Origin: DASYVD01 sp036000545
GTDB lineage: Bacteria; Actinomycetota; UBA4738; CALAEC01
Assembly (NCBI GenBank): GCA_036000545.1
Contig: DASYVD010000069.1
Coordinates: forward strand, 1-10,572
Length of the DNA: 10,572 nucleotides
Reading direction: 5' to 3'
Positions 1 through 6,686 of this stretch are shown here, piece after piece (within the stretch, counting starts at the first letter, position 1; every line of letters begins with the position of its first letter). The notes beneath the pieces are model-generated. The model was not told the origin of the DNA. It worked only from the letters and a program-made list of their open reading frames with translations, and did not search any database. Both the position numbers and the translations under genes were made by a program.

Positions 1-1607
1 ACCGCCCGTCGGCAGATGTCGTTCGCCAGCTCGACCTTCGGGGCCACGGCCCGGTATCTTCCGGTGCGGTCGGGGATCCGCTCGCGGTAGAAGCCCGTGT
101 CGTCGGTGAAGGTCGCATCGATCGTCCGCCACTCCCCCGAGACCCTCCGCTGGATCCTCACCCGCACGTTTCGGCGGCAGGCAGCGAACCCGTCGCTCAC
201 CCTGACGTGCCCTCGCGCCACGAGGTGTCTGCGAAGCGCCAGCGAGATGGTCCGATCGTGGGGCGTCGGTAGGACCGTGAAGTCGGTGGCGCTCGTCCCG
301 GTCCCGCTCGCGTTCGTCACCGTGATCGGCCCGGTCCTGGCTCCGGCCGGCACCACGGCGGTGATCTGGGTCGAGGAACTGACCGTGAAGTTGGTCGAAG
401 CCACGCCGCCGAACTTCACCGAGGTCGTCCCGGTGAAGTTCGTTCCGACGATGGTGACCGAAGTACCCGCCGGGCCCCTCGTCGGCGAGAACGAAGTGAT
501 CGTCGGCGACCCCGCCGGGGTGACCGTGAAGTTCGATGAGCTCGTTGCCGTACCGCCGGGCGTGGTCACGCTGATCTTGCCGGTCTGCGCCCCGGAGGGC
601 ACGACCGCGGTGATCTGGGTGTCCGAGTTGACCGTGAAGGTCGTCGCGCTGGTGTTCTTGAACTTCACGTCGGTCGCGCCGGTGAGATGGGTCCCGGTGA
701 TGACCACCGAGGTCCCAACGGGGCCGCTGATTGGCACGAAGGACGTGATCGTCGGCGCGGGCACGGTGGTGACCGTGAAGTTCGCCCCGCTGGTGGCGGT
801 CCCGAGCGGGGTGGTGACGCTGATCTTCCCGGTCGTGGCCCCCTTCGGCACGGTGGCCGTGATCTGGCTGTCCGAGTTCACGGTGAAGGCGGCGGAGGTC
901 GCTCCGAACTTCACGGAGGTCGCCCCGGTGAATCCGGTGCCGCTGATCGTGACCAGGATGCCCACCGGCCCACTGGTCGGCGAGAAGCCGGTGATGGTTG
1001 GGGGGATCGGGCCCGTGACCGTGAAGTCCTGGGCGCTCGTGGCCGTGCCCGAAGGCGTCGTAACGGCGATCTTCCCGGTGGTGGCCCCCGACGGCACGAT
1101 CGCCGTGAGCTGGGTGCCCGAGGGGTTCCACGAGAACGTCGTGGCGCTGGTCACGTTGAACTTCACCGACGTCGTCCCCACGAAGTTGGACCCGTTGATC
1201 GTGATCGAGGACCCCACCGGCCCACTGGTCGGCGAGAAGCCCGTGATGCTCGGCGCGCACGAGGAGCCGACCGTGAAGTCGTCACGGCTGGTCGCCGAGC
1301 CGTCGGGGCTCACGACCCGGATCTTGCCGGTGGTGGCGCCGGTGGGCACGGTCGCCGTGATGAGGTTGGGCGAGTTGACGGCGAAGCTTGCCGCGATCCC
1401 GTTGAAGTCGACCGACGTCGCTGCCTGCAAATGGTTCCCGCCTATGGCCACGCTGGTCCCCACGGGCCCACAGGCCGGGGAGAAGCCCGTGATCTCCGGT
1501 GGCGGAGCCGCTTGCGCCGCAGGGGCGGCCAGGGCCACGACGAGCACGGTTGCGACCGCGAGACTCCGAGCCAGGCGACAGCCGATCTGTGGTCTACGAG
1601 CGCTCAT
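1..1607 (-). CDS. Secreted IPT/TIG-repeat protein, five tandem Ig-like domains (3' end beyond window)
   Basis: Reading the minus strand from ATG at 1607 gives 535 open codons that run off the left edge. Residues 1-33 form a signal peptide: Arg-rich start, hydrophobic core LAVATVLVVALAAPAA, and an AQA cleavage site. Five IPT/TIG (Ig-like, transcription-factor-type immunoglobulin) repeats follow, each opening with an I-T-G/S-F-x-P-x-x-GP motif near residues 39, 121, 205, 287 and 370 and ending in a DFTV/NFTV-like strand. The period is 82-84 residues. From about residue 447 a different module begins (SLALRRHLVARGHVRVSDGF, then VRVRIQRR, then a TGFYRERIPDRTGRYRA-like stretch); it resembles small beta-domains seen at the ends of actinobacterial secreted proteins. 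The SD is GAGGGGGGG just upstream. The likely role is an extracellular surface or scaffold protein; ligand and partner are unknown. The domain assignment is firm and the function is not. Confidence 0.9.
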   Translation of the reverse strand, partial: MSARRPQIGCRLARSLAVATVLVVALAAPAAQAAPPPEITGFSPACGPVGTSVAIGGNHLQAATSVDFNGIAASFAVNSPNLITATVPTGATTGKIRVVSPDGSATSRDDFTVGSSCAPSITGFSPTSGPVGSSITINGSNFVGTTSVKFNVTSATTFSWNPSGTQLTAIVPSGATTGKIAVTTPSGTATSAQDFTVTGPIPPTITGFSPTSGPVGILVTISGTGFTGATSVKFGATSAAFTVNSDSQITATVPKGATTGKISVTTPLGTATSGANFTVTTVPAPTITSFVPISGPVGTSVVITGTHLTGATDVKFKNTSATTFTVNSDTQITAVVPSGAQTGKISVTTPGGTATSSSNFTVTPAGSPTITSFSPTRGPAGTSVTIVGTNFTGTTSVKFGGVASTNFTVSSSTQITAVVPAGARTGPITVTNASGTGTSATDFTVLPTPHDRTISLALRRHLVARGHVRVSDGFAACRRNVRVRIQRRVSGEWRTIDATFTDDTGFYRERIPDRTGRYRAVAPKVELANDICRRA

Positions 1608-1907
1608 AGCCCCCCCTCACGTGAGGTGCGCCTCGTCCCCTGCGCTTTCTGTACCCCGAGAGGGGGAGCCAGCGCATCGGCCAAAAGGACGAAATGAATG
1701 TGCTCCCGGTTGTGGGTGAGGAAGAGGACCTTCCCGAGGCGGCGGTCGATGGCGAGGTTCCTCGTCGGCTGGGGCGGCCAAAGAGGATTGTTTGGACGGC
1801 TGCTGGGCACTCCTCCCGGTCTTCGGGCACACGCCCCAGCACCAGAACGAGCACCAGAGATGCCACTGTCCAGTCGGCCTGATCCCAACCTCCTTCTCGG
1901 GTGTGGC
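1608..1907 (-). other. 300-nt stretch between propeller and TIG genes, possible small or broken ORF
   Basis: No clear gene is visible, but the minus strand is not empty. One frame (open from ATG 1930 to TGA 1604) contains a C-ending-codon-rich stretch, NLAIDRRLGKVLFLTHN followed by REHIHFVLLADAL, and its TGA overlaps the ATG of the TIG gene as ATGA. A second frame around 1800-1890 reads VASLVLVLVLGRVPEDREEC, which looks like a short membrane segment. An AAGGAGG at 1895-1889 has no ATG or GTG at usable spacing. This could be a small gene split by an indel that links the two neighbours translationally, or it could be noncoding. I do not recognise either peptide. Confidence 0.25.
1610..1626 (-). 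promoter_or_regulatory. Ribosome-binding site overlapped by a 12-bp perfect palindrome
   Basis: On the minus strand, GAGGGGGGG (1618-1610) sits directly upstream of the ATG at 1607 and fixes the start of the TIG-repeat gene. It is overlapped by the perfect palindrome CCTCACGTGAGG at 1615-1626. The palindrome could be an operator or could fold over the SD. Both are inferences, since a 12-bp palindrome can also arise by chance. Confidence 0.45.
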
Positions 1908-3934
1908 CTACTGCGAGACCCTGATGGCAACCACGTCCTGAGTGCCGTCCCGAACGAAGACGATGTTCCCTGCGGACGCCGGCGCCCGGTTGATGCGTCG
2001 CCCAGCGTGCACCTGCCACAGAGTCGAGCCGGTGCTCGGGTCGAGCCCGTAGACTTGCCCGCCGTCGCCAGCGATGAGGGCGCTCTCCTGGAGGACGAGC
2101 GACTCCACGGGGGCGCCGGTCTTGAGGCTCCAAGTCACCGACCCCTCCACAGGATCGAGGGCGTACACGCCCTCGGTGGTGCCCACGTACACCAGCCGAT
2201 CCCCGACGAGGAGCGGCGTGCCAAAGATCCCCACGGCTGTCCGCCACCGGGTCTGGCCGGTCTCGACATCGATCCCCACCACCGTGCCATCGTCCGCGGC
2301 CAATAGCGCAAGCTCGCCGAGGATCACCGGGCGAGCGGAGGCCCCTCCTGGCACGTTGAGGCGCCATCGCTCCTCGCCGGTGCCTGCGTCGTGGCCGTGG
2401 AGGGTATTGGGCGCCTGCTCCACCAGCACCATTCCGTGCCCGGCCGCCACGGGGATCCCGAGGGCCGTCGCGGTCCACCGGAGCCTTCCAGTAGAGGCGT
2501 CGACGGCATGGAGCTTCAGCGGGTAGTCAGCTCTCAATGAGGAGACGTAGACGGTGTCTCCAGCCCTGACGGGCGGGCCCAGGACCGGGCCGCCTGGACT
2601 GGTCAGTTCCCACCCCATCTGGCCGGTGCGAGCGTTCACGACCGTCACGGCACCGGAGGCCGTCACGAAGACCATCTCCCCATTCGTGACCACCTCCCGA
2701 TCCACGGTTCCCACCCACTCCGACCAGCGCTCGTCCCCAGTATGTGGGTCGAGCCCGTAGAGGGTCCCCCCGAGAGCCACCACCAGGATGTCCCCCACCA
2801 GTACCGGCACGGTGTAGGCGTCGATCCCGGGGTGGCGCGACCACCGGACCGCCCCAGTGGCAGCATCGAGGGCGAACATGCACCCGATATCTTCTCCGCC
2901 TCCCCAGTTGGAGCCCACATACACGCTGTCGCCCATCACGACCGGAGCGGTCACGTTCCAGTCCTGAAGGCGGAAGCGCCACAGCACGTCAGCGCTTTCC
3001 GGCCGCCCGCCCGAGGCGACTTGACCGAGGCACCCAGAATCCTGAGCGCCGGACCCGGCAAACTTGATGGAGGCCACGATGCGGTGGACAATCTGACGGT
3101 CCGGCTCGGAAGCATCCGGTCCGAACCAGGCGAACACCGCGTAGCCAGTCTCGCCCAGGGGCAGAAACAGCCGGGGCTGGGGCGCGCCGTAGGGCCGATC
3201 TCTGACCGGCCGGGCGTCGTCGAGCGACAGGGGGAACTGTGCACCTGGCGCGTCGGTGGGGAGGCCATACCGCGCCACGGCATGGAACTCGACTACCATG
3301 GCATGGGACGGCAGTTCGCGCATATCCCAGGCGGACGTGTGCCTTCCCTGCCCGAGGTCTGGATGACGAAACAGGAAGTCGACATTCGCGACCAGGGCGC
3401 CTCGGAAGGTGGGTCCGAGAAACTGTTCATCGAAGGTCTGCAGGTGCCACCCCGGTGGGTAAGCCATGGACCACCCGAGCTCGGGGTCTCGGTACGTCCG
3501 CCACTCCGAGCTATCCGCGGGAGTGGCTGCCTGCTGGCGCCGGACCTCGAGCCCCGCCCATCCGAGTCCCGTGAGGAAGACCCCGACCGTCGCGCCGATG
3601 GCTCCCCATCTTGCTGCCCGAAGCAGGCCATCCCGGCGGACGACCCGCCTCAGCCTGGTCCTTTGGTGCAGGTCCAGGTCCCGCACGGTCCGCTCCAGGG
3701 CCTTACCCAGCTCCTGGTCTCGCATGTCGCTATTCACGCGCTCCTTCTCGACGGAAAGGGCCCGCCGGAGATGCTCCCGGGCCGTAGCCAACTGGAGCCG
3801 GACGGTACTCTCCCTCATCCCCAGGAGGCAGGCCACGTCGGCTTGTCCAACCGTGCCCAGTCCCTGAGCACCACGGCCTGCAGTTGTCCCACGGACAGCC
3901 CCTTCAGAGCCTTGTACGCCTCCCCTCGTCTCAT
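1908..3934 (-). CDS. Sigma-region-4-like HTH / transmembrane / eight-repeat PQQ-type beta-propeller protein (apparent frameshift near 3849)
   Basis: The best start is ATG 3934, with AGGGGTGG 5 nt upstream. The first 28 codons read in one frame (AYKALKGLSVGQLQAVVLRD). One missing base near 3849-3850 then moves the reading to the frame ending at TAG 1908 (GQADVACLLGMRESTVRLQL, then AREHLRRAL). Joined, these match sigma-70 region 4 (HTH), with no region 2. With the break repaired the protein is about 675 aa. A single transmembrane helix lies at about 108-130 (GAIGATVGVFLTGLGWAGLE). A GWSMAYPPGW segment typical of extracytoplasmic domains is near 154-163. From about 316 to the end there are eight blade motifs of the form (A/G)xDxxTGxxxW, for example ALDAATGAVRW and GLDPSTGSTLW. 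This fits a membrane-tethered protein with a cytoplasmic HTH and an outside propeller. The propeller is certain. Whether PQQ is bound, what is sensed, and whether the HTH is translated in one piece are unknown. If only the unbroken frame is used, ATG 3725 is the first plausible downstream start. Confidence 0.85.
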
Positions 3935-4163
3935 TATGTCCACCCCTGTACTGATGGAGGCGTCGTTTCGGTGGGATCGAAGGGCCTACGGGGCTAGGCC
4001 GAGGCCCGGACCCGCGCCCGAAGGACGTGCCAGTCCTCGCCCACACTTTCCCGTCGCGCCGACGGATGATTCCCTGGAGCACGAACAAGCGCCCGCTAGG
4101 AACCCCGGCGAATCGAGAACGATCCGCATAGACGCGCCAATCCGTCTGTGCCCTCCAGCTCTC
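3935..4163. other. Intergenic region upstream of the propeller gene
   Basis: About 230 nt separate the start of the HTH-propeller gene from the stop of the lipoprotein gene at 4164. The propeller reading frame is open upstream to 4088 in the unbroken frame, but that peptide is Arg/Pro/Gly-rich with no recognisable domain, and the frame that begins with the SD-supported ATG is closed by a TAG upstream. I see no ECF sigma region 2, no convincing promoter hexamers and no terminator hairpin with a T-run. Confidence 0.4.
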
Positions 4164-4571
4164 CTACGTGGGGGACGTCGGCGTTAGGGGTGTCGTAACG
4201 ACCGGCTCCCCAGCCTGCGGGGACCATCTGATGACGAACGAAGACGGATCGGAAAGAAGAGCTGCGGCTACGTCTTCGTCTACTGCCCGGTCGCAGTACT
4301 CCACCCTCGGTGGTTCGTAGGATGCGACCCGGTTCGACGCGCCGTTTGCCCTTGCGATGAGATCGATGGGCCTCGCAGGGTAGCTCTGAGTCGAGTAGCA
4401 GATGGTCGCAGGACTGGCCGACACTTCGAGGACCCCCGTGTCCGTAGGTTCGATGAAGTAGTAGCGGGCGTACTGGACGGTCGCCTCATCGGAGGGACCG
4501 GGGTTCACGGATGAGGTGCAGGAGGCAAGTGCGGTTAGTAAGACCAAAGTGCAGGCGTATCGTCGCGGCAT
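4164..4571 (-). CDS. Small hypothetical lipoprotein (135 aa)
   Basis: ATG 4571 to TAG 4164. The N-terminus MPRRYACTLVLLTALASC is a classical lipoprotein signal: two Arg, a hydrophobic core and lipobox LASC with the lipidated Cys at residue 18, followed by a Ser/Pro/Gly linker. The mature part (about 117 aa) contains ARYYFIEPTDTGVLEVSA and two further cysteines (ICYSTQ and VEYCDRA) that could pair. It ends in a Thr/Pro-rich tail. It would be anchored on the outer face of the membrane. No family was recognised. The SD is weak. It is transcribed divergently from the lipoprotein at 4735, so the two may share the roughly 160-nt control region. Alternatives such as a periplasmic regulator or an enzyme accessory cannot be told apart from sequence alone. 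Confidence 0.75.
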   Translation of the reverse strand: MPRRYACTLVLLTALASCTSSVNPGPSDEATVQYARYYFIEPTDTGVLEVSASPATICYSTQSYPARPIDLIARANGASNRVASYEPPRVEYCDRAVDEDVAAALLSDPSSFVIRWSPQAGEPVVTTPLTPTSPT

Positions 4572-4734
4572 AGGGGCAAGCTAGCCAACCCCTACGTCCC
4601 TCGCAAGGGATGGTCGCACGCCCGCCGCGAATTGACGCCCTGTCGTCGCCTGAGTCCATCTTGCGTCGTAGGCCCGTAGGCGGTGCTGCGTGGGTGGTAT
4701 CACGCGGCTGCCTTCGTGCGGCATGATGTTCGGG

Positions 4735-5274
4735 ATGTTCCGAAGATGCGCTATCGGGCTGCTCGTCGCGGTTCTCGTTGCCGGATGTACGTCAGACGAC
4801 ACCGCACCGCCCACTCCGCCACCGGGAGTCACTTCGCCTGCGCCAGAGCCAGTCGAGAACGGGCTGCACAGCGAATGCTTCGTCGGGATGATCCGGGCCG
4901 ACCGTGCCATTCCAGCTGAAGTTATCGCCCTGCTCGGCTCTCACGTGCCTACATGGCTGCCCAAGGGCTTCGGGTTCTTCATTGGCTGGAGAGGCACGAA
5001 GTACGATTTGACGCCATCGACCGGTGCGATCTGGACCGACGACTCGTGCAGACAAGTACGTCTGGAGGTCTTCCTCGGTGCCGCAAGCGAAGAGTCGCCG
5101 ATGCCTGATGGTCGATGGATTCGGACGAGCAACGGAACCTGCATCCTGGGCCTGCAGCGTGGCGCGCCGTGTGCGACATATCACGCGCAAGTGAACGGTG
5201 ACGCGATCTCGCTACAACTCGTCGGCCTCAATCAACAGGAAATCGACCGAATTGTCGCGGGCATCGCGGCCTAG
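4735..5274 (+). CDS. Hypothetical lipoprotein (about 179 aa)
   Basis: From ATG 4735 the protein begins MFRRCAIGLLVAVLVAGC, an 18-residue lipoprotein signal with lipobox VAGC. It is followed by a Thr/Pro linker (APPTPPPGVTSPAPEP) and a folded part of about 135 residues. In-frame starts also exist at 4690 (GTG), 4723 and 4726, and no strong SD decides between them. I chose 4735 because it gives a signal peptide of normal length. The mature domain carries HVPTWLPKGFGFFIGWRG, similar in style to the PxWLPxGF segments of extracytoplasmic anti-sigma or sigma-regulatory domains, and it ends EIDRIVAGIAA. Several Cys (SEC, DDSC, GTC, APC) suggest disulfides. No named family was recognised. Divergent neighbour: the 4571 lipoprotein. 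Confidence 0.8.
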   Translation: MFRRCAIGLLVAVLVAGCTSDDTAPPTPPPGVTSPAPEPVENGLHSECFVGMIRADRAIPAEVIALLGSHVPTWLPKGFGFFIGWRGTKYDLTPSTGAIWTDDSCRQVRLEVFLGAASEESPMPDGRWIRTSNGTCILGLQRGAPCATYHAQVNGDAISLQLVGLNQQEIDRIVAGIAA

Positions 5275-5548
5275 AGGCGACTGCCCAAGCCACAAGTGCG
5301 AGCGGACCAAGCCAACGACTGACGCATGATCCCTCGAACGGTCGCTATGCGACGCAGGGAGTGTCGCATCCCATCGGAAGCGACGTTAGTGATGGCGCGA
5401 CCCGGCCTGACCGCGGGTGGGGGCGGATGTCTGTTCGGTATCGAAGCGACATTCTCAGGGAAGCCATCTCGGACGAGTGGGACCTTCTCGCGACGTTCCG
5501 GACCGATGACTTCGCGTACGCCCGGGCGAAGGTGAACGAGCGGACGCG
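5275..5548. other. Non-genic stretch before the transposase remnant
   Basis: No convincing complete gene. One plus-strand frame has a protein-like run from ATG 5427 (MSVRYRSDILREAISDEW, then DLLATFRTDDFAYARAKVNE) preceded by a G-rich SD-like tract, but it continues into the transposase remnant in a different frame. I do not recognise it. It may be a fragment of a gene interrupted by the old insertion. Confidence 0.25.
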
Positions 5549-5705
5549 CTGTGCCACCGACGGCGACTGCACTCCACGAACCCTCTCGAGCGGTTGCACA
5601 AGGAGATCGCACGGCGGACCAAGGTCGTCGTATCTTTCCCAACAGAGCCTCGCTCGTTGGGATGGTCGCGACGCTGTTCCAGCAGCAGGACGACGTGCGT
5701 GTTGG
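5549..5705 (+). pseudogene. IS256/Mutator-family transposase C-terminal remnant, frameshifted
   Basis: The plus strand reads LHSTNPLERLHKEIARRTKV in one frame (aac of NPLER at 5579), then IFPNRASLVGMVATLFQQQD in the next frame from 5632. Together they reproduce the conserved end of Mutator/IS256 transposases, HSTNPLER-x-x-x-EI-x-RRT-x-VVGIFPN. A single missing base between about 5629 and 5632 explains the switch, because VVG-IFPN is restored by adding one G. Only about 50 codons are recognisable. The DDE catalytic residues lie upstream in the family and are absent here, so this is a dead fragment and no terminal inverted repeats can be assigned. It marks past transposition in this poorly coding part of the window. 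The family call is confident from the motif; the exact ends are not. Confidence 0.8.
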
Positions 5706-6032
5706 CATGATGACGGACTCCCCGGGGATGCCTCCAGCGACGATGTGCCCACCCACTGCGGTGTCGTTACCACTTGAGCGGCTCCTGGGGGAGTCTCGTC
5801 GGGCGATGTCGCTTGATAGGAGCTCTCCCCTTGGGGTGGGGAGATCTGCGGCTGGCATGACCAGCGCGTGTGGTTCAGCTTCCTGCGAGCATCCTATTCA
5901 GTGAGATGGGCAGCTCGCAGTTCGCCGTTCTGTCGTCCGGAGCGCGAACGTCCTGTGGGAGAGAGGAGGAACGAACTTCGAGGACTACACTGCAAAAGAC
6001 AAGCCCAGTGGGAACGCGAGCTGAGGGAGAGG
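5706..6032. other. Non-genic stretch with a small hairpin
   Basis: No supported gene. TCTCCCC (5824-5830) and GGGGAGA (5838-5844) form a 7-bp stem with a 7-nt loop. No T-run follows, so it is not a typical terminator. The remainder contains open frames on both strands, but they are Arg/Ser-rich and unlike real proteins. Confidence 0.3.
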
Positions 6033-6248
6033 ATGACCGTAGAAGCCATGAAGGTCTATCACCTGACGATTCAGGAGAACGGGCACTCACGACGGTTCGT
6101 CTACGAGGACCATGATGAGGCGCTGAAGCGCTTCGCCGATGCGACTGCCGCCGGGCTCGACGCAAAGCTCGACGAGGTTGTGCGCGCGCCGGCGCTCCCG
6201 AAGCCGACCGAGAGGTTGCCGGACGAGATCGTGCCCGTTCGCCATTGA
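6033..6248 (+). CDS. Small hypothetical protein (71 aa)
   Basis: The frame is open from 5868, but coding-like sequence begins only at MTVEAMKVYHLTIQENG. ATG 6033 is preceded by GAGGGAGAGG, a good SD; a second ATG at 6048 lacks one. The protein continues with RRFVYEDHDEALKRFADATA and ends EIVPVRH. It has a beta-rich start, a likely central helix, no signal peptide and no membrane segment, so it is cytoplasmic. No known family was recognised. The layout (short strand, then an amphipathic helix with DHDEALKRF) resembles many small uncharacterised bacterial proteins. It stands alone, with the nearest neighbours on the other strand or decayed. Confidence 0.6.
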   Translation: MTVEAMKVYHLTIQENGHSRRFVYEDHDEALKRFADATAAGLDAKLDEVVRAPALPKPTERLPDEIVPVRH

Positions 6249-6348
6249 GGCGAGTTGCTCGGGCGGTCTGGATCGAGAAGAAGCCGGGCGAGTCCTCACC
6301 CCGACCGAGCGGAAGCTTGTCTCTGACCTCGGCTCGTAGGCGGGCCCC

Positions 6349-6444
6349 GTGCGGCGAAACGTGGCGCACATCGCCGATCTTCGCGCCTTCCGCTTACGCC
6401 TAGTCGCCGCTCAGGAAGACGAACGCCTGGGACACAAGAGGTAG
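6349..6444 (+). CDS. Possible 31-aa ORF
   Basis: GTG 6349 to TAG 6442-6444 encodes VRRNVAHIADLRAFRLRLVA plus AQEDERLGHKR. The composition looks like a real helix, but there is no clear SD and no family. It may be a fragment of a larger lost gene. Otherwise the interval 6249-6516 holds nothing I can support. Confidence 0.2.
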   Translation: MRRNVAHIADLRAFRLRLVAAQEDERLGHKR

Positions 6445-6516
6445 GGGGACGGGCGGTCCCTTGGGGCGGCTCTCCAGGACGTCGGACCAGCTCGAATAGC
6501 GACCGCGAGCTACGCG

Positions 6517-6642
6517 CTAACGCTTCCCTCTGCTGCCGCTCTTGCCCGACGCGGCGCGGTCGCCCCGCCTCGGCTCCCTCTTCTCCTTCGATCGTCGCTG
6601 GTCCATCTTCTTGCGGCCGCTGTCGTGCTTCTGCTTCGCCAC
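6517..6642 (-). CDS. Very basic small protein (41 aa)
   Basis: GTG 6642 to TAG 6517, with GGGAG placed 5 nt upstream of the GTG. The product begins VAKQKHDSGRKKMDQRRSKE and ends SGKSGSRGKR; about 40% of residues are Lys or Arg and there is almost no hydrophobic core. It is probably disordered and may bind nucleic acid or ribosomes, but this is inferred from charge only. The open frame continues upstream to 6975, but that extension is the shadow of the M24 gene; the SD and the composition change support the short start. It lies downstream of the truncated M24 gene on the same strand, with 44 nt between them. Confidence 0.5.
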   Translation of the reverse strand: MAKQKHDSGRKKMDQRRSKEKREPRRGDRAASGKSGSRGKR

Positions 6643-6686
6643 GAAAACTCCCACTCCCGAGGACAGAACCTTAGCACCCTGGGCTC

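Noticed and set aside
1..1607. TIG-coding repeats as a possible CRISPR or satellite array
   Set aside because: The period is about 250 nt with diverged units and an open reading frame throughout; it is a protein repeat.
97..1719. 540-codon plus-strand ORF with VAP/GTTAVIW-like repeats
   Set aside because: It is the antisense of the minus-strand IPT/TIG gene in register, so the repeats are mirrored; it has no SD, domain or signal peptide of its own.
1594..2478. 294-codon minus ORF
   Set aside because: Its upstream part is an Arg/Gly-rich shadow of the propeller gene; only a short piece after 1907 might be real and is discussed separately.
3935..4088. N-terminal extension of the propeller frame to 4088
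   Set aside because: The peptide is unnatural, and the SD and the region-4 homology both point to ATG 3934 in another frame.
2742..4187. 481-codon plus ORF
   Set aside because: Antisense shadow of the propeller gene, rich in Pro/Gly/His/Arg and without motifs.
4572..4722. TTGACG at 4632-4637 as a -35 promoter element
   Set aside because: No acceptable -10 at 16-18 nt; a single hexamer is expected by chance.
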